DNA of 8,200 nt from Candidatus Gorgonimonas leptogorgiae (GCA_929200515.1 CAKNAD010000132.1:1-8200), one strand, 5' to 3'; shown: positions 1-6,050, numbered from the stretch's first letter. Notes: generated from the letters alone by a model not told the origin. A program made the numbers and translations.

Positions 1-29
1 AAACCATTTTACTTAGCCCTGAAACCTAG
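1..29 (+). CDS. Possible 3' tail of a second copy of the large orphan gene (partial, runs off the left edge)
   Basis: Only a tail is present. Read in frame 3, it ends Leu-Leu-Ser-Pro-Glu-Thr-stop (TAG at 27-29). The large gene at 403-2631 ends Leu-Lys-Leu-Ser-Pro-Thr-Val-stop, so Leu-Ser-Pro sits exactly two codons before the stop in both, and the bases CTTAGCCC are shared. A thiH 3' end follows in the same orientation after a similar gap: 44 bases here, 36 bases after the large gene. The match is short and would mean little alone. It is listed because a tandem duplication of [large gene + thiH], suggested by the thiH remnant beside it, predicts such a tail here. Confidence 0.28.
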
Positions 30-73
30 CATTTTCATCTGCTACGTGTATATACCTGAAAGTGTATATTAAG

Positions 74-226
74 TTAATTTAAAGTTGTGTAAAAGCAGTC
101 CCAGTCTTTTTTGACTAGGTATAAGCTATAATTAATAAATTACATGATATTGTTTATTGAGCAGTTAGCTAAAAGCGTAATTCCTCTAAATTTGTCTTAT
201 CGTTTTTATTTAAGATAATTATTACC
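74..226 (-). pseudogene. thiH: Decayed duplicate of the thiH 3' end
   Basis: This stretch aligns with the last 50 or so codons of the intact thiH (2668 to about 2822). Shared blocks include TCCCAGTCTTTTTT, TGTGTAAAA and CTCTAAATTTGT. Read on the minus strand, the end is Val-Lys-Lys-Asp-Trp-Asp-Cys-Phe-Tyr-Thr-Thr-Leu-Asn-stop; intact ThiH ends Val-Lys-Lys-Asp-Trp-Asp-Tyr-Phe-Tyr-Thr-Ala-Ser-Asn-stop. It is dead: a CAA glutamine codon has become TAA (140-142), one codon is missing between 116 and 140, and a single-base deletion near 166-180 breaks the frame. Similarity fades beyond about 226, with a weak hint to about 261, and the radical-SAM core is absent. The orientation is that of intact thiH, so this is a direct repeat flanking the large gene. 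Confidence 0.85.
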
Positions 227-257
227 TGTTATCTAACTGCATTTGCTTTTAGCGATA

Positions 258-286
258 TTGTTTTTTCTAGCAAATAATGCTATTAT
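258..286 (+). promoter_or_regulatory. Candidate sigma70-type promoter of the large orphan gene
   Basis: A -35 like TTGTTT (258-263), a 17-base spacer and a -10 TATTAT (281-286) are visible, with TG at 278-279 giving an extended -10. The predicted start near 293 leaves a leader of about 110 bases before the ATG at 403. In AT-rich DNA chance matches are common; spacing and the extended -10 are the main support. A second AT-rich block, TATAAAAT (315-322), could serve as an alternative -10. The rest of 227-402 contains no gene I can recognise. Confidence 0.45.
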
Positions 287-390
287 ACCGTTATAAGTGT
301 AAAGTTATTACCCCTATAAAATATAACACCAGACTCGCGGATTAAAATACAGAATGCCATAGTTTAATTATTTTATGAAGGTATTTCAAC

Positions 391-396
391 AAGGAG
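391..396 (+). promoter_or_regulatory. Ribosome binding site of the large orphan gene
   Basis: AAGGAG lies six bases before the ATG at 403 and fixes that start. It is one of the stronger Shine-Dalgarno sequences in the window, which argues that this orphan reading frame is translated. Confidence 0.75.
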
Positions 397-402
397 TGTG
401 AT

Positions 403-2631
403 ATGGCTGTCTACAGAACGGGTAGTAGGTCAAATCTAAAAAAGACAATAATTAATGAAGCTGATAAACTAGCTACTGAAGAAAAAACCGACATTAGTCA
501 TCAAAATGATACCATAAAAAGAATTCCGATTCTTAATTCGGCAGCTACCGATAGTGAACAGACAGATCTTAGTGAAAGAGACGTTAAATCCACTTCAATT
601 ATAAACAAGCTTTATGGTATTTTAAAATTATGTGTAGAAGCTGTAGTCTCAGTATTTAGCTATGTTTTTAATAAAATAGGTTCTTTTTTTACATATATCT
701 TTTCTAAATTTCTGAAGCAGACTAAACCAGAGCAAGCAACACCTGTAATACCTACAAACGATAACAACTCTATGCTTCGTGCAGATAACGAACCCTTTGA
801 AGATAATATAGACGCTGGAGTAACAACAAGTATAGAAACAATAACTACTGTAGAAGACGAATATCAAGGTGAAAATCCTGTTATAGAAAGTAAGACATCA
901 GCAAGCAATAGTAACTCTATTGTAGTTGAAATACATCATGAAGATAACGAACCCTTTGAAGATAATATAGATTCTGAAGTAACAACAGGTATAGAAACAA
1001 TAACTACTGCAGAAGACGAATATCAAGGTGAAAATCTTGTTATAGAAAGTAAGACATCAGCAAGCGATAGTAACTCTATTGTAAATATAGACGCTGAAGT
1101 AACAACAGGTATAGAAACAATAACTACTGCAGAAGACAAATACCAAGATGAAAATCCTGTTATAGAAAGCCAGACATCAGCAAACGATAAAGACTCTCTT
1201 CTAGCCGAAATACATCTTGAAGATAGCGAACTCACTGAAGATAATATAGACCCTAGAATAATAACAGATACAGAAATACAAAACCCACTTACTAAAAAAG
1301 ACGAATACCAAGATGACAATTCTATTATAGAAAATTATCCTGTTGCAAACAAAGAATTTTTTACAAATGAAGAATCTATCCTAAATATAGAAGCTTTTCA
1401 AGATAGCCTACCTTCTCAAGAAAGTAAAGCCGATGAAACAATAACAGAAGATAAACTACCTAGTGGCACGGCATATACTCCTATACAATCAGATTTAGCT
1501 GTTACTAATAAAAACAATAATAAAAAAGCACAATCAAAAAGAGCGTTTGGCAAGTTAAAATCTCGTACGCAACGTACACTCAAAGCCCAACAGAAACTAT
1601 TAGATAAATCTTTTAATGATTTTTTTAAAAAATATTCTAAATCTGCTTGTGATATTAGCACTTTAATAAAAATATCATCTTGCTCTCAAGAAGATTTTAA
1701 TAAAATGTTTATAGATAAATCGATTCATTATTTAAAAAAGAAGAGCAAGAAAAAAATAACTCCATCTGATATTCTGACTTTTATAAATAATACAATTATT
1801 TTTGTTAATATGGTAAAAAATGGTGCTGTTGGCACTGATAAAATACAGGCTCAAAAATGTAAAAATATGATGGAAAAAACATTAGAAAATTATATAGAAT
1901 TACAAGTAAATACTAGTGGTAATGATACACGCAGTTTTACAGCTGATGATTCTTTATCGTATATGCGTGATTTCATTAATGCTAATTTGTATAAAGATGT
2001 ATGTTCTAAAGAAACAGCAGATTCTGAATTCCTAGTAGATATAATTAGATATGATCCAGATATAGAATTCTTTGAAAATAATAATCTAGTTTGGAGTAGC
2101 ACTGATATGGAAGCAGTAGAAGTAACTAAAAAGCTAAAAACATGCGATTCTGAACTAAAAAATATTGACCAAAGTACTAAAGAATATGCTGATAAATCCT
2201 CTGAATTAAAAGAAATAGAGAACGAAGTTATACAGTACCGACGTTCTCAAATTCAAAAATTTCTAACTAAAGATAATTCAGAAATTACTAGCTTCCTATT
2301 AAGAGAGCAATCCCAAGCTGGTGCCGCAGCTCCTGCAACATTAGCTATGTCATATATTAATGAGAAATTGCATGATGCTTTCATTAATAATGCTCCTAAT
2401 ATTGCAATACCAAGTGCAGACAGAAAATTTAATATAGCATTTTATAAAATAAAGGATGACAAAGTGATAATTAAAGCTACTTTATCTGGCAAGCTTACTT
2501 TTATTACTGATGATATGTCCTTTGAGAATGTATGTCCATTTGAAGCTATCACTGAAATTGAATACGATTTTAAAAACCCAGATAATAACCGTATAATAAA
2601 GGGGCAACTTAAACTTAGCCCGACAGTATAA
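403..2631 (+). CDS. Large orphan protein with acidic repeats, 742 residues
   Basis: I do not recognise a family. Visible layout: a polar N-terminus (1-65) with no signal peptide; a hydrophobic/amphipathic stretch rich in Val, Phe, Tyr and Ile with interspersed lysines (66-104), which could lie on or in a membrane; acidic, Thr/Glu-rich repeats of 53 residues (from 128 to about 311); a basic segment (about 369-402); a lysine-rich helical part with a Lys cluster near 443-450; a likely coiled coil (about 569-620); a small Ala/Gly-rich patch (about 637-645); and a C-terminal region (about 665-742) of alternating hydrophobic and polar residues that looks like beta strands. There are few cysteines and no enzyme motif I can name. 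It is convergent with thiH, 36 bases apart, and flanked by a dead thiH tail. Length, repeats and membrane-like stretch would suit a surface or host-directed protein, but that is inference only. The long open frame and good ribosome site make it a real gene. Confidence 0.85.
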   Translation: MAVYRTGSRSNLKKTIINEADKLATEEKTDISHQNDTIKRIPILNSAATDSEQTDLSERDVKSTSIINKLYGILKLCVEAVVSVFSYVFNKIGSFFTYIFSKFLKQTKPEQATPVIPTNDNNSMLRADNEPFEDNIDAGVTTSIETITTVEDEYQGENPVIESKTSASNSNSIVVEIHHEDNEPFEDNIDSEVTTGIETITTAEDEYQGENLVIESKTSASDSNSIVNIDAEVTTGIETITTAEDKYQDENPVIESQTSANDKDSLLAEIHLEDSELTEDNIDPRIITDTEIQNPLTKKDEYQDDNSIIENYPVANKEFFTNEESILNIEAFQDSLPSQESKADETITEDKLPSGTAYTPIQSDLAVTNKNNNKKAQSKRAFGKLKSRTQRTLKAQQKLLDKSFNDFFKKYSKSACDISTLIKISSCSQEDFNKMFIDKSIHYLKKKSKKKITPSDILTFINNTIIFVNMVKNGAVGTDKIQAQKCKNMMEKTLENYIELQVNTSGNDTRSFTADDSLSYMRDFINANLYKDVCSKETADSEFLVDIIRYDPDIEFFENNNLVWSSTDMEAVEVTKKLKTCDSELKNIDQSTKEYADKSSELKEIENEVIQYRRSQIQKFLTKDNSEITSFLLREQSQAGAAAPATLAMSYINEKLHDAFINNAPNIAIPSADRKFNIAFYKIKDDKVIIKATLSGKLTFITDDMSFENVCPFEAITEIEYDFKNPDNNRIIKGQLKLSPTV
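784..1335 (+). repeat. Tandem in-frame repeats, 159-base unit (about 3.5 copies), inside the large orphan gene
   Basis: Unit 1 is 784-942 and unit 2 starts at 943 with the same first 29 bases. Unit 2 stops at 1083 and unit 3 (1084-1221) begins 21 bases into the unit, so the junction lacks 39 bases (13 codons) and stays in frame. Unit 4 starts at 1222 and is much diverged, fading by about 1335. Units 2 and 3 share about 44 identical bases around the Thr-Thr-Gly-Ile-Glu-Thr-Ile segment. In protein terms the units start at residues 128, 181, 228 and 274. The gradient from near identity to strong divergence points to successive duplications by slippage or unequal recombination, and copy number may vary between strains. 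Confidence 0.95.
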
Positions 2632-2644
2632 AACTAATGCTTTA

Positions 2645-2669
2645 AAATTATATTCACAAGATATAATTT
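2645..2669. terminator. AT-only hairpin between convergent genes, weak bidirectional terminator candidate
   Basis: AAATTATAT (2645-2653) and ATATAATTT (2661-2669) form a perfect 9-base inverted repeat with a 7-base loop between the ends of the large orphan gene and thiH. The stem has no GC pair, so it would be weak. Its position between two convergent stops is what suggests a terminator. The right arm overlaps the thiH stop codon. Confidence 0.3.
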
Positions 2670-3795
2670 AATTTGAAGCTGTGTAAAAATAATCCCAGTC
2701 TTTTTTTACTGGATCCAACCCTGCTTTTTTGATAGATTGCATAATATCGTTGATTGAGCGATCATCAGAAATAGTAAACTGCTCTAAATTTGTTTTATCA
2801 TTTTTATTTTGGGCATAACCTCCTGGTGAGGTTTTAGAGCATGCACTTATTGATGTTACCCCTAAAGGCAATAAAAAATCGCGTAATTCAGGAGACTCTC
2901 TAGTAGAGAGAGAAATTTCAACATTGTTATTATAAATTCTATATGCACAAATTAATTGTAACAATTGTTTATTTGTTATATAGGAATTACTTGTTTGATT
3001 AGCTTTAGTTGGTCTTAGTCTAGGTAAAGATATTGAGTAACGGCACTTCCAATAGCTTTTTTCTAAGTAATCTAAATGATTAGCCATAATAGCAGCTTCA
3101 GTACGCCATTGATCAGATAAACCTATTAAAAATCCGAGTCCTATTTTATCTATGCCTGATTTGCCTATGCGATCTGGAGTTTCTAAGCGATAGTTAAAAT
3201 TAGTTTTTTTACCGTACAAGTGATACGATTTATAACAATGCTGGCTGTAGCTTTCTTGATATACAAAAACTGCGTCTAATCCTAATTGTTTTAGTCTGGT
3301 GTATTCTGCTTCTGTTAAAGGCTGTGATTCTAAACTTACATGCGAAAAATGAGGCTTAATAGCTTCTAATGCTTTAGCAAAGTAGTCTACCCCTATATTA
3401 CCAGCTTCGCCTGTTACTAATAATATATGATCAAATCCCATTTTTTTTATAGCATAAATTTCTTGTTTTATTTCTTCTATATTTAACGATTTTCTTGGCA
3501 CTTTATTATTAAGACTATAACCACAGTAAGTACATATATTAGAACACTTGTTTGATAAATATAAGGGAATAAACATTTGCATGGCGTTGCCAAAGCGTTT
3601 TCTAGTTATTTCTAGGCTTTTATTAACCATGATAGCTAAAAAATCGCTTGCTACAGGTGACAGTAAAGCTAAAAAATCGTTAAACTCTGGCTTGTTTTTA
3701 TTTAAAGCAATTAGTACTTGTTTTCTAGTAGTAGCATTTATATCTAGCTTTATATCATCCCAGGATATTTTATTAAACTCATTGAGGTATGTCAT
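2668..3795 (-). CDS. thiH: 2-iminoacetate synthase (tyrosine lyase) ThiH
   Basis: A radical SAM enzyme that splits tyrosine into p-cresol and dehydroglycine (2-iminoacetate), which ThiG uses to build the thiamine thiazole in the cytoplasm. The 375 residues match the usual ThiH length. The [4Fe-4S] cluster motif CxxxCxxC is Cys84, Cys88 and Cys91, followed by Gly-Tyr-Ser. Segments such as the one around 76-81 (Ile-Pro-Leu-Tyr-Leu-Ser), Leu-Leu-Val-Thr-Gly-Glu, Leu-Glu-Thr-Pro-Asp-Arg and Leu-Ser-Thr-Arg-Glu-Ser-Pro agree with E. coli ThiH as I recall it. The ATG at 3793-3795 lies inside the end of thiG (17-base overlap), indicating coupled translation; the ribosome site before it is weak. Using ThiH rather than the oxidase ThiO means the glycine imine comes from tyrosine without needing oxygen. 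A dead copy of its 3' end lies at 74-226. Confidence 0.97.
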   Translation of the reverse strand: MTYLNEFNKISWDDIKLDINATTRKQVLIALNKNKPEFNDFLALLSPVASDFLAIMVNKSLEITRKRFGNAMQMFIPLYLSNKCSNICTYCGYSLNNKVPRKSLNIEEIKQEIYAIKKMGFDHILLVTGEAGNIGVDYFAKALEAIKPHFSHVSLESQPLTEAEYTRLKQLGLDAVFVYQESYSQHCYKSYHLYGKKTNFNYRLETPDRIGKSGIDKIGLGFLIGLSDQWRTEAAIMANHLDYLEKSYWKCRYSISLPRLRPTKANQTSNSYITNKQLLQLICAYRIYNNNVEISLSTRESPELRDFLLPLGVTSISACSKTSPGGYAQNKNDKTNLEQFTISDDRSINDIMQSIKKAGLDPVKKDWDYFYTASN

Positions 3796-4567
3796 CGAGA
3801 ATATCCAAAAAACTAGTAATTGGGCTAGATGCTTGAGCAGTTAATTCTGCATTGTTTATATTTGAACTATTAAAGTATGCTATTCTGCCTGCAATAACAG
3901 CATCTCTGAATGCTGCTGCCATTGCAATTGGATCTTTTGCTATGGCTATGGCAGTGTTTACTAAAACCGCATCAGCACCTAATTCCATTGCTTTTGCTGC
4001 ATCCGAAGGTTTCCCTATGCCAGCATCGACAATAACAGGAACATTAGATTGATCAATTATAATTTTTAAAAAATCTTCAGTTAGTAATCCTAAATTACTA
4101 CCAATAGGCGACCCTAATGGCATTACCGCAGCAGCACCAGCATCTTCTAATCTTTTACATAAAACAGGATCGGCATGAATATAAGGCAGTACAATAAAAC
4201 CTAATTTTACTAATTTTTCACAGGCTTTAAGTGTTTCTATTGGATCAGGTAATAAATATTTGTTATCTGGATGTATTTCTAATTTTAACAGGTTCGTTTT
4301 TAGTGTTTCTCTTGCTAATTGAGCGGCACATATAGCTTCATCTGCTGTTTTAGCTCCAGAAGTATTAGGTAACAACCTAATTTGGTTCATTGGCAGGTAG
4401 TCGAGAATATTTTCATTGATTTCATTAAAATCTAAACGTTTTAATGCTACCGTGACTAATTGGCTAGCTGACGCTTTAATTGCTTTAGCCATTGTTGTAT
4501 GAGATGCAAATTTTCCAGTACCAAGAAATAGTCTTGAGGAAAACTCTATATTTGCTATATTTAACAT
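3779..4567 (-). CDS. thiG: Thiazole synthase ThiG
   Basis: Condenses 1-deoxy-D-xylulose 5-phosphate, dehydroglycine and the sulfur of ThiS thiocarboxylate into the thiazole phosphate precursor of thiamine. It is a (beta/alpha)8-barrel of 262 residues, normal for the family. The Schiff-base lysine is Lys95 in Leu-Lys-Leu-Glu; Glu97 and Asp181 match the catalytic acid residues known from Bacillus ThiG. The phosphate-binding part is seen as Gly-Ser-Pro-Ile-Gly-Ser-Asn-Leu-Gly (152-160) and the later Gly-Ala-Asp-Ala-Val-Leu-Val-Asn-Thr-Ala segment. It overlaps thiH by 17 bases and follows thiS after an unusually long 124-base gap with its own candidate promoter. A perfect 10-base palindrome TCTCTAGAGA (4574-4583) covers the likely ribosome site, which might limit translation. 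Confidence 0.97.
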   Translation of the reverse strand: MLNIANIEFSSRLFLGTGKFASHTTMAKAIKASASQLVTVALKRLDFNEINENILDYLPMNQIRLLPNTSGAKTADEAICAAQLARETLKTNLLKLEIHPDNKYLLPDPIETLKACEKLVKLGFIVLPYIHADPVLCKRLEDAGAAAVMPLGSPIGSNLGLLTEDFLKIIIDQSNVPVIVDAGIGKPSDAAKAMELGADAVLVNTAIAIAKDPIAMAAAFRDAVIAGRIAYFNSSNINNAELTAQASSPITSFLDILDDIPQ

Positions 4568-4584
4568 GATAACTCTCTAGAGAA

Positions 4585-4664
4585 GGCTATACACCTTTTA
4601 CTTGACTATGAGTGTTTTCAGCAAGAAAGTTTAGTTTTTAAATAAGAACACTACTATTATAGCC
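4585..4664 (-). other. Nested inverted repeats in the thiS-thiG spacer
   Basis: On the mRNA strand the outer arms are GGCTATA (4658-4664) and TATAGCC (4585-4591), 7 bases. Inside them are AGTGTT (4647-4652) and AACACT (4611-4616). All four arms are perfect, so a branched or long-stem leader structure is possible if the transcript reads through from thiS. The outer arm overlaps the candidate thiG -10, so the symmetry may be DNA-level instead. It matches no riboswitch I know and lacks the TPP-riboswitch core sequences. Confidence 0.35.
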
Positions 4665-4684
4665 GTACTAAATTAATATCTAAC
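4656..4684 (-). promoter_or_regulatory. Candidate internal promoter for thiG-thiH
   Basis: On the minus strand a perfect TATAAT (4656-4661) is preceded, after 17 bases, by GTTAGA (4679-4684), a poor -35. Transcription would start near 4649, leaving about 80 bases of leader before the thiG ATG. The 10-base word AAGGTGTATA (4588-4597, minus orientation), also found at the thiS promoter, lies in this leader. Support rests mainly on the consensus -10 and on the long gap after thiS. Confidence 0.35.
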
Positions 4685-4691
4685 TAAAAAA

Positions 4692-4895
4692 TTATCCACC
4701 TGCGGTTGCAGTTATGATTAATACTTTATCGCCATCTTGTAAAATAGTGTCTTGCCATTGTGTAGGTGATATCAATTTTGAATTTACTGCTACAGCAATT
4801 CCAGATATAGCAGTATTAAGCTTCTTTAACAATGCTTTTACATTAGTGTAATGATCTACATCAATAGGTTTATCATTAACAGAGATAAGCGCCAT
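4692..4895 (-). CDS. thiS: Sulfur carrier protein ThiS
   Basis: A 67-residue ubiquitin-fold protein that carries sulfur as a C-terminal thiocarboxylate to ThiG. The required Gly-Gly end is present (Thr-Ala-Gly-Gly-stop), as is the family's Asp-Gly-Asp-Lys-Val-Leu-Ile-Ile stretch just before it. Length is typical (about 66 residues). The ATG is at 4893-4895; the ribosome site is weak (GAGA about ten bases upstream). The adenylating enzyme ThiF, or a MoeB/ThiI-like partner, is needed for charging but is not in this window. It is first of the three thi genes and is separated from thiG by 124 bases, where many genomes have them adjacent. Confidence 0.95.
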   Translation of the reverse strand: MALISVNDKPIDVDHYTNVKALLKKLNTAISGIAVAVNSKLISPTQWQDTILQDGDKVLIITATAGG

Positions 4896-4942
4896 AATTT
4901 AGTTTCTCACTAAAATTAAAATATAGAACAGATACTTATATG

Positions 4943-4980
4943 CACCTTTAAGTATAAGGTGTATAACTACTATATATCAA
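4943..4980 (-). promoter_or_regulatory. Candidate thiS promoter with a dyad over the -10
   Basis: On the minus strand TTGATA (4975-4980), 18 bases, then TATACT (4951-4956) form a good sigma70-type promoter. A second TTGATA a few bases further upstream gives an alternative register. An inverted repeat CACCTT-N7-AAGGTG (4943-4961) is centred on the -10, with partial symmetry continuing outward as TATA on both sides. A protein bound there would block RNA polymerase. There is no U-run after it, so it does not look like an attenuator. No TPP riboswitch signature is visible in the 148 bases between secB and thiS. Confidence 0.45.
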
Positions 4981-5043
4981 GTATCAACTGTAGTGTAAAG
5001 AAAGTAATCTGTATTACCCTATACATGTTTTTAAAGGCTAATA

Positions 5044-5532
5044 TTAAGATTCTTGATCAGCTTCTTGCTTTTGCTTTTTGCTTTTATACATCGAATCAAA
5101 ATTAATAGGTGCTATCATCAGAGGTGGGAAGTTGCCACGAGTAACCATGTTATCTATAGCTTCACGAGCATATGGAAACAAGATATTAAGGCAAAATACA
5201 GATAAAGTATGATCTAATATTTCAGCGTCATTTACGCCTTCAATTTTAAATATACCTGCTTGTTGAATTTCAGTCACGAAAATAGTAGAGCTTATATCTT
5301 CTTCTTGCGACTCTTCTTTTTTAGAATCAACAACTGTTACAGTAATTGACAAGACAGCTTCATATAGGTTATCTCCTAGCTTTCTGCTAGTATTGCTGAT
5401 ATCTATTTTGACTTCAGGATTCCACTGTTTTTTAAATACTTCTGGTGATTTTGGGGATTCAAAAGAAGCATCTTTTATATATATGCGTTCAAGTGCAAAA
5501 TAACTATTTTGTTTTTTGCTTTCGGTATTCAT
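5044..5532 (-). CDS. secB: Protein-export chaperone SecB
   Basis: A tetrameric cytoplasmic chaperone that keeps preproteins unfolded and hands them to SecA at the SecYEG translocon. The sequence follows E. coli SecB closely: Phe-Ala-Leu-Glu-Arg-Ile-Tyr-Ile-Lys-Asp near the start, the Glu-Ile-Gln-Gln-Ala-Gly-Ile-Phe segment (88-95), and Asn-Ile-Leu-Phe-Pro-Tyr-Ala-Arg-Glu (116-124). I chose the ATG at 5530-5532 (162 residues) rather than an in-frame TTG at 5542-5544: the ATG has GGAA six bases upstream, the TTG has no visible ribosome site, and the protein then begins like other SecBs. Compared with E. coli there is an extra acidic loop of about ten residues near 70-80 (Ser-Lys-Lys-Glu-Glu-Ser-Gln-Glu-Glu-Asp). 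YibN is 101 bases upstream. The usual partners grxC (between) and gpsA (after) are missing here. Confidence 0.96.
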   Translation of the reverse strand: MNTESKKQNSYFALERIYIKDASFESPKSPEVFKKQWNPEVKIDISNTSRKLGDNLYEAVLSITVTVVDSKKEESQEEDISSTIFVTEIQQAGIFKIEGVNDAEILDHTLSVFCLNILFPYAREAIDNMVTRGNFPPLMIAPINFDSMYKSKKQKQEADQES

Positions 5533-5633
5533 CAAGGGTTCCAATTTTGTAATAATTTACCATAAACAGATATTGATAAAATCAAAAAATTTAAATATTA
5601 GACTTATCAACAAATAGTTATGTTTAAATAAAG

Positions 5634-6050
5634 TTAAGATTTTACTAAAGGAAGATTTTCAGCTGTCCAGCTAGCGATCCCGCCTTTTAATCGAGAAATA
5701 TCTTTAAAGCCATTCTTCTTTAATATTTGTGAAATACTAGTAGAGTTATGTCCTACTGAATCTACTATTACCAAAGCGGTATCTTTATAGTGAGATATTT
5801 TAGATATTGACTGTTGAAAATTAGTAAAGGGTATGTGTACCGAGTTTAGTATACTTCCTTTCTGATATTCTTTTTTTTCTCTTATATCTATTACAATAGC
5901 TGACTCATTATTAACCATATTAACTAGCTTTAAGGGAGAAACTCCCACAGCCGACTGTTTGCTTTCTACAAATAGCAAAAGCAAAACGAGTGATACCAAA
6001 GTACCAATTAAAAATGGGTGATTCATGCTGAATTCTATTAGCTGTTCCAT
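5634..6050 (-). CDS. yibN: YibN-like membrane-anchored rhodanese-fold protein
   Basis: 138 residues: one N-terminal membrane segment (about 11-28, with a run of leucines), then a single rhodanese domain in the cytoplasm (about 38-136). The family marks Asp-Ile-Arg-Glu (55-58) and the C-terminal Gly-Gly-Ile-Ala-Ser-Trp are present. The catalytic Cys of the CxxGxxS loop is replaced by Asp97 (Asp-Ser-Val-Gly-His-Asn-Ser, 97-103), so sulfurtransferase activity is not expected. E. coli YibN, as I recall it, also has Asp there, so this is a family trait and not local decay. Recent work links E. coli YibN to the YidC insertase; I have not checked it here. The start matches E. coli YibN in length. 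Placement upstream of secB follows the conserved order, except that grxC is absent from the 101-base gap. Confidence 0.9.
   Translation of the reverse strand: MEQLIEFSMNHPFLIGTLVSLVLLLLFVESKQSAVGVSPLKLVNMVNNESAIVIDIREKKEYQKGSILNSVHIPFTNFQQSISKISHYKDTALVIVDSVGHNSTSISQILKKNGFKDISRLKGGIASWTAENLPLVKS

Noticed and set aside
227..402. Further thiH sequence or a small gene between the dead thiH tail and the large orphan gene
   Set aside because: A few short resemblances to thiH exist (for example TTACCCCTA), but spacing is inconsistent and no reading frame is maintained. I treat it as the promoter and leader region.
784..1335. A CRISPR array or mobile-element repeat
   Set aside because: The repeats are 159 bases long, contiguous without spacers, and keep one reading frame, so they are protein-coding tandem repeats.
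649..2102. Minus-strand open frames inside the large orphan gene (649-867, 1023-1319, 1416-1661, 1890-2102)
   Set aside because: They are short, lie wholly opposite a long well-supported gene, and have compositions (Ser, Cys and Phe rich) typical of the reverse of AT-rich coding sequence. The one at 1023-1319 only mirrors the repeats.
3548..4052. Plus-strand open frames opposite thiH and thiG (3548-3844, 3852-4052)
   Set aside because: Both are antisense to genes with clear catalytic residues and have no ribosome site or recognisable product.
5533..5544. In-frame TTG start for secB at 5542-5544
   Set aside because: No ribosome site precedes it, whereas the ATG twelve bases downstream has GGAA at a good distance and gives a SecB-like N-terminus.
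5573..5585. Small TTGAT/ATCAA hairpin between yibN and secB as a terminator
   Set aside because: The stem is five AT-rich pairs and on the transcribed strand the T-run precedes the hairpin, so it cannot act as an intrinsic terminator.
5634..6050. An active thiosulfate sulfurtransferase feeding sulfur to ThiS
   Set aside because: The catalytic cysteine is replaced by Asp97, as in YibN, and the gene is in the usual yibN position before secB. A sulfur-donor role for the thi genes is not supported.
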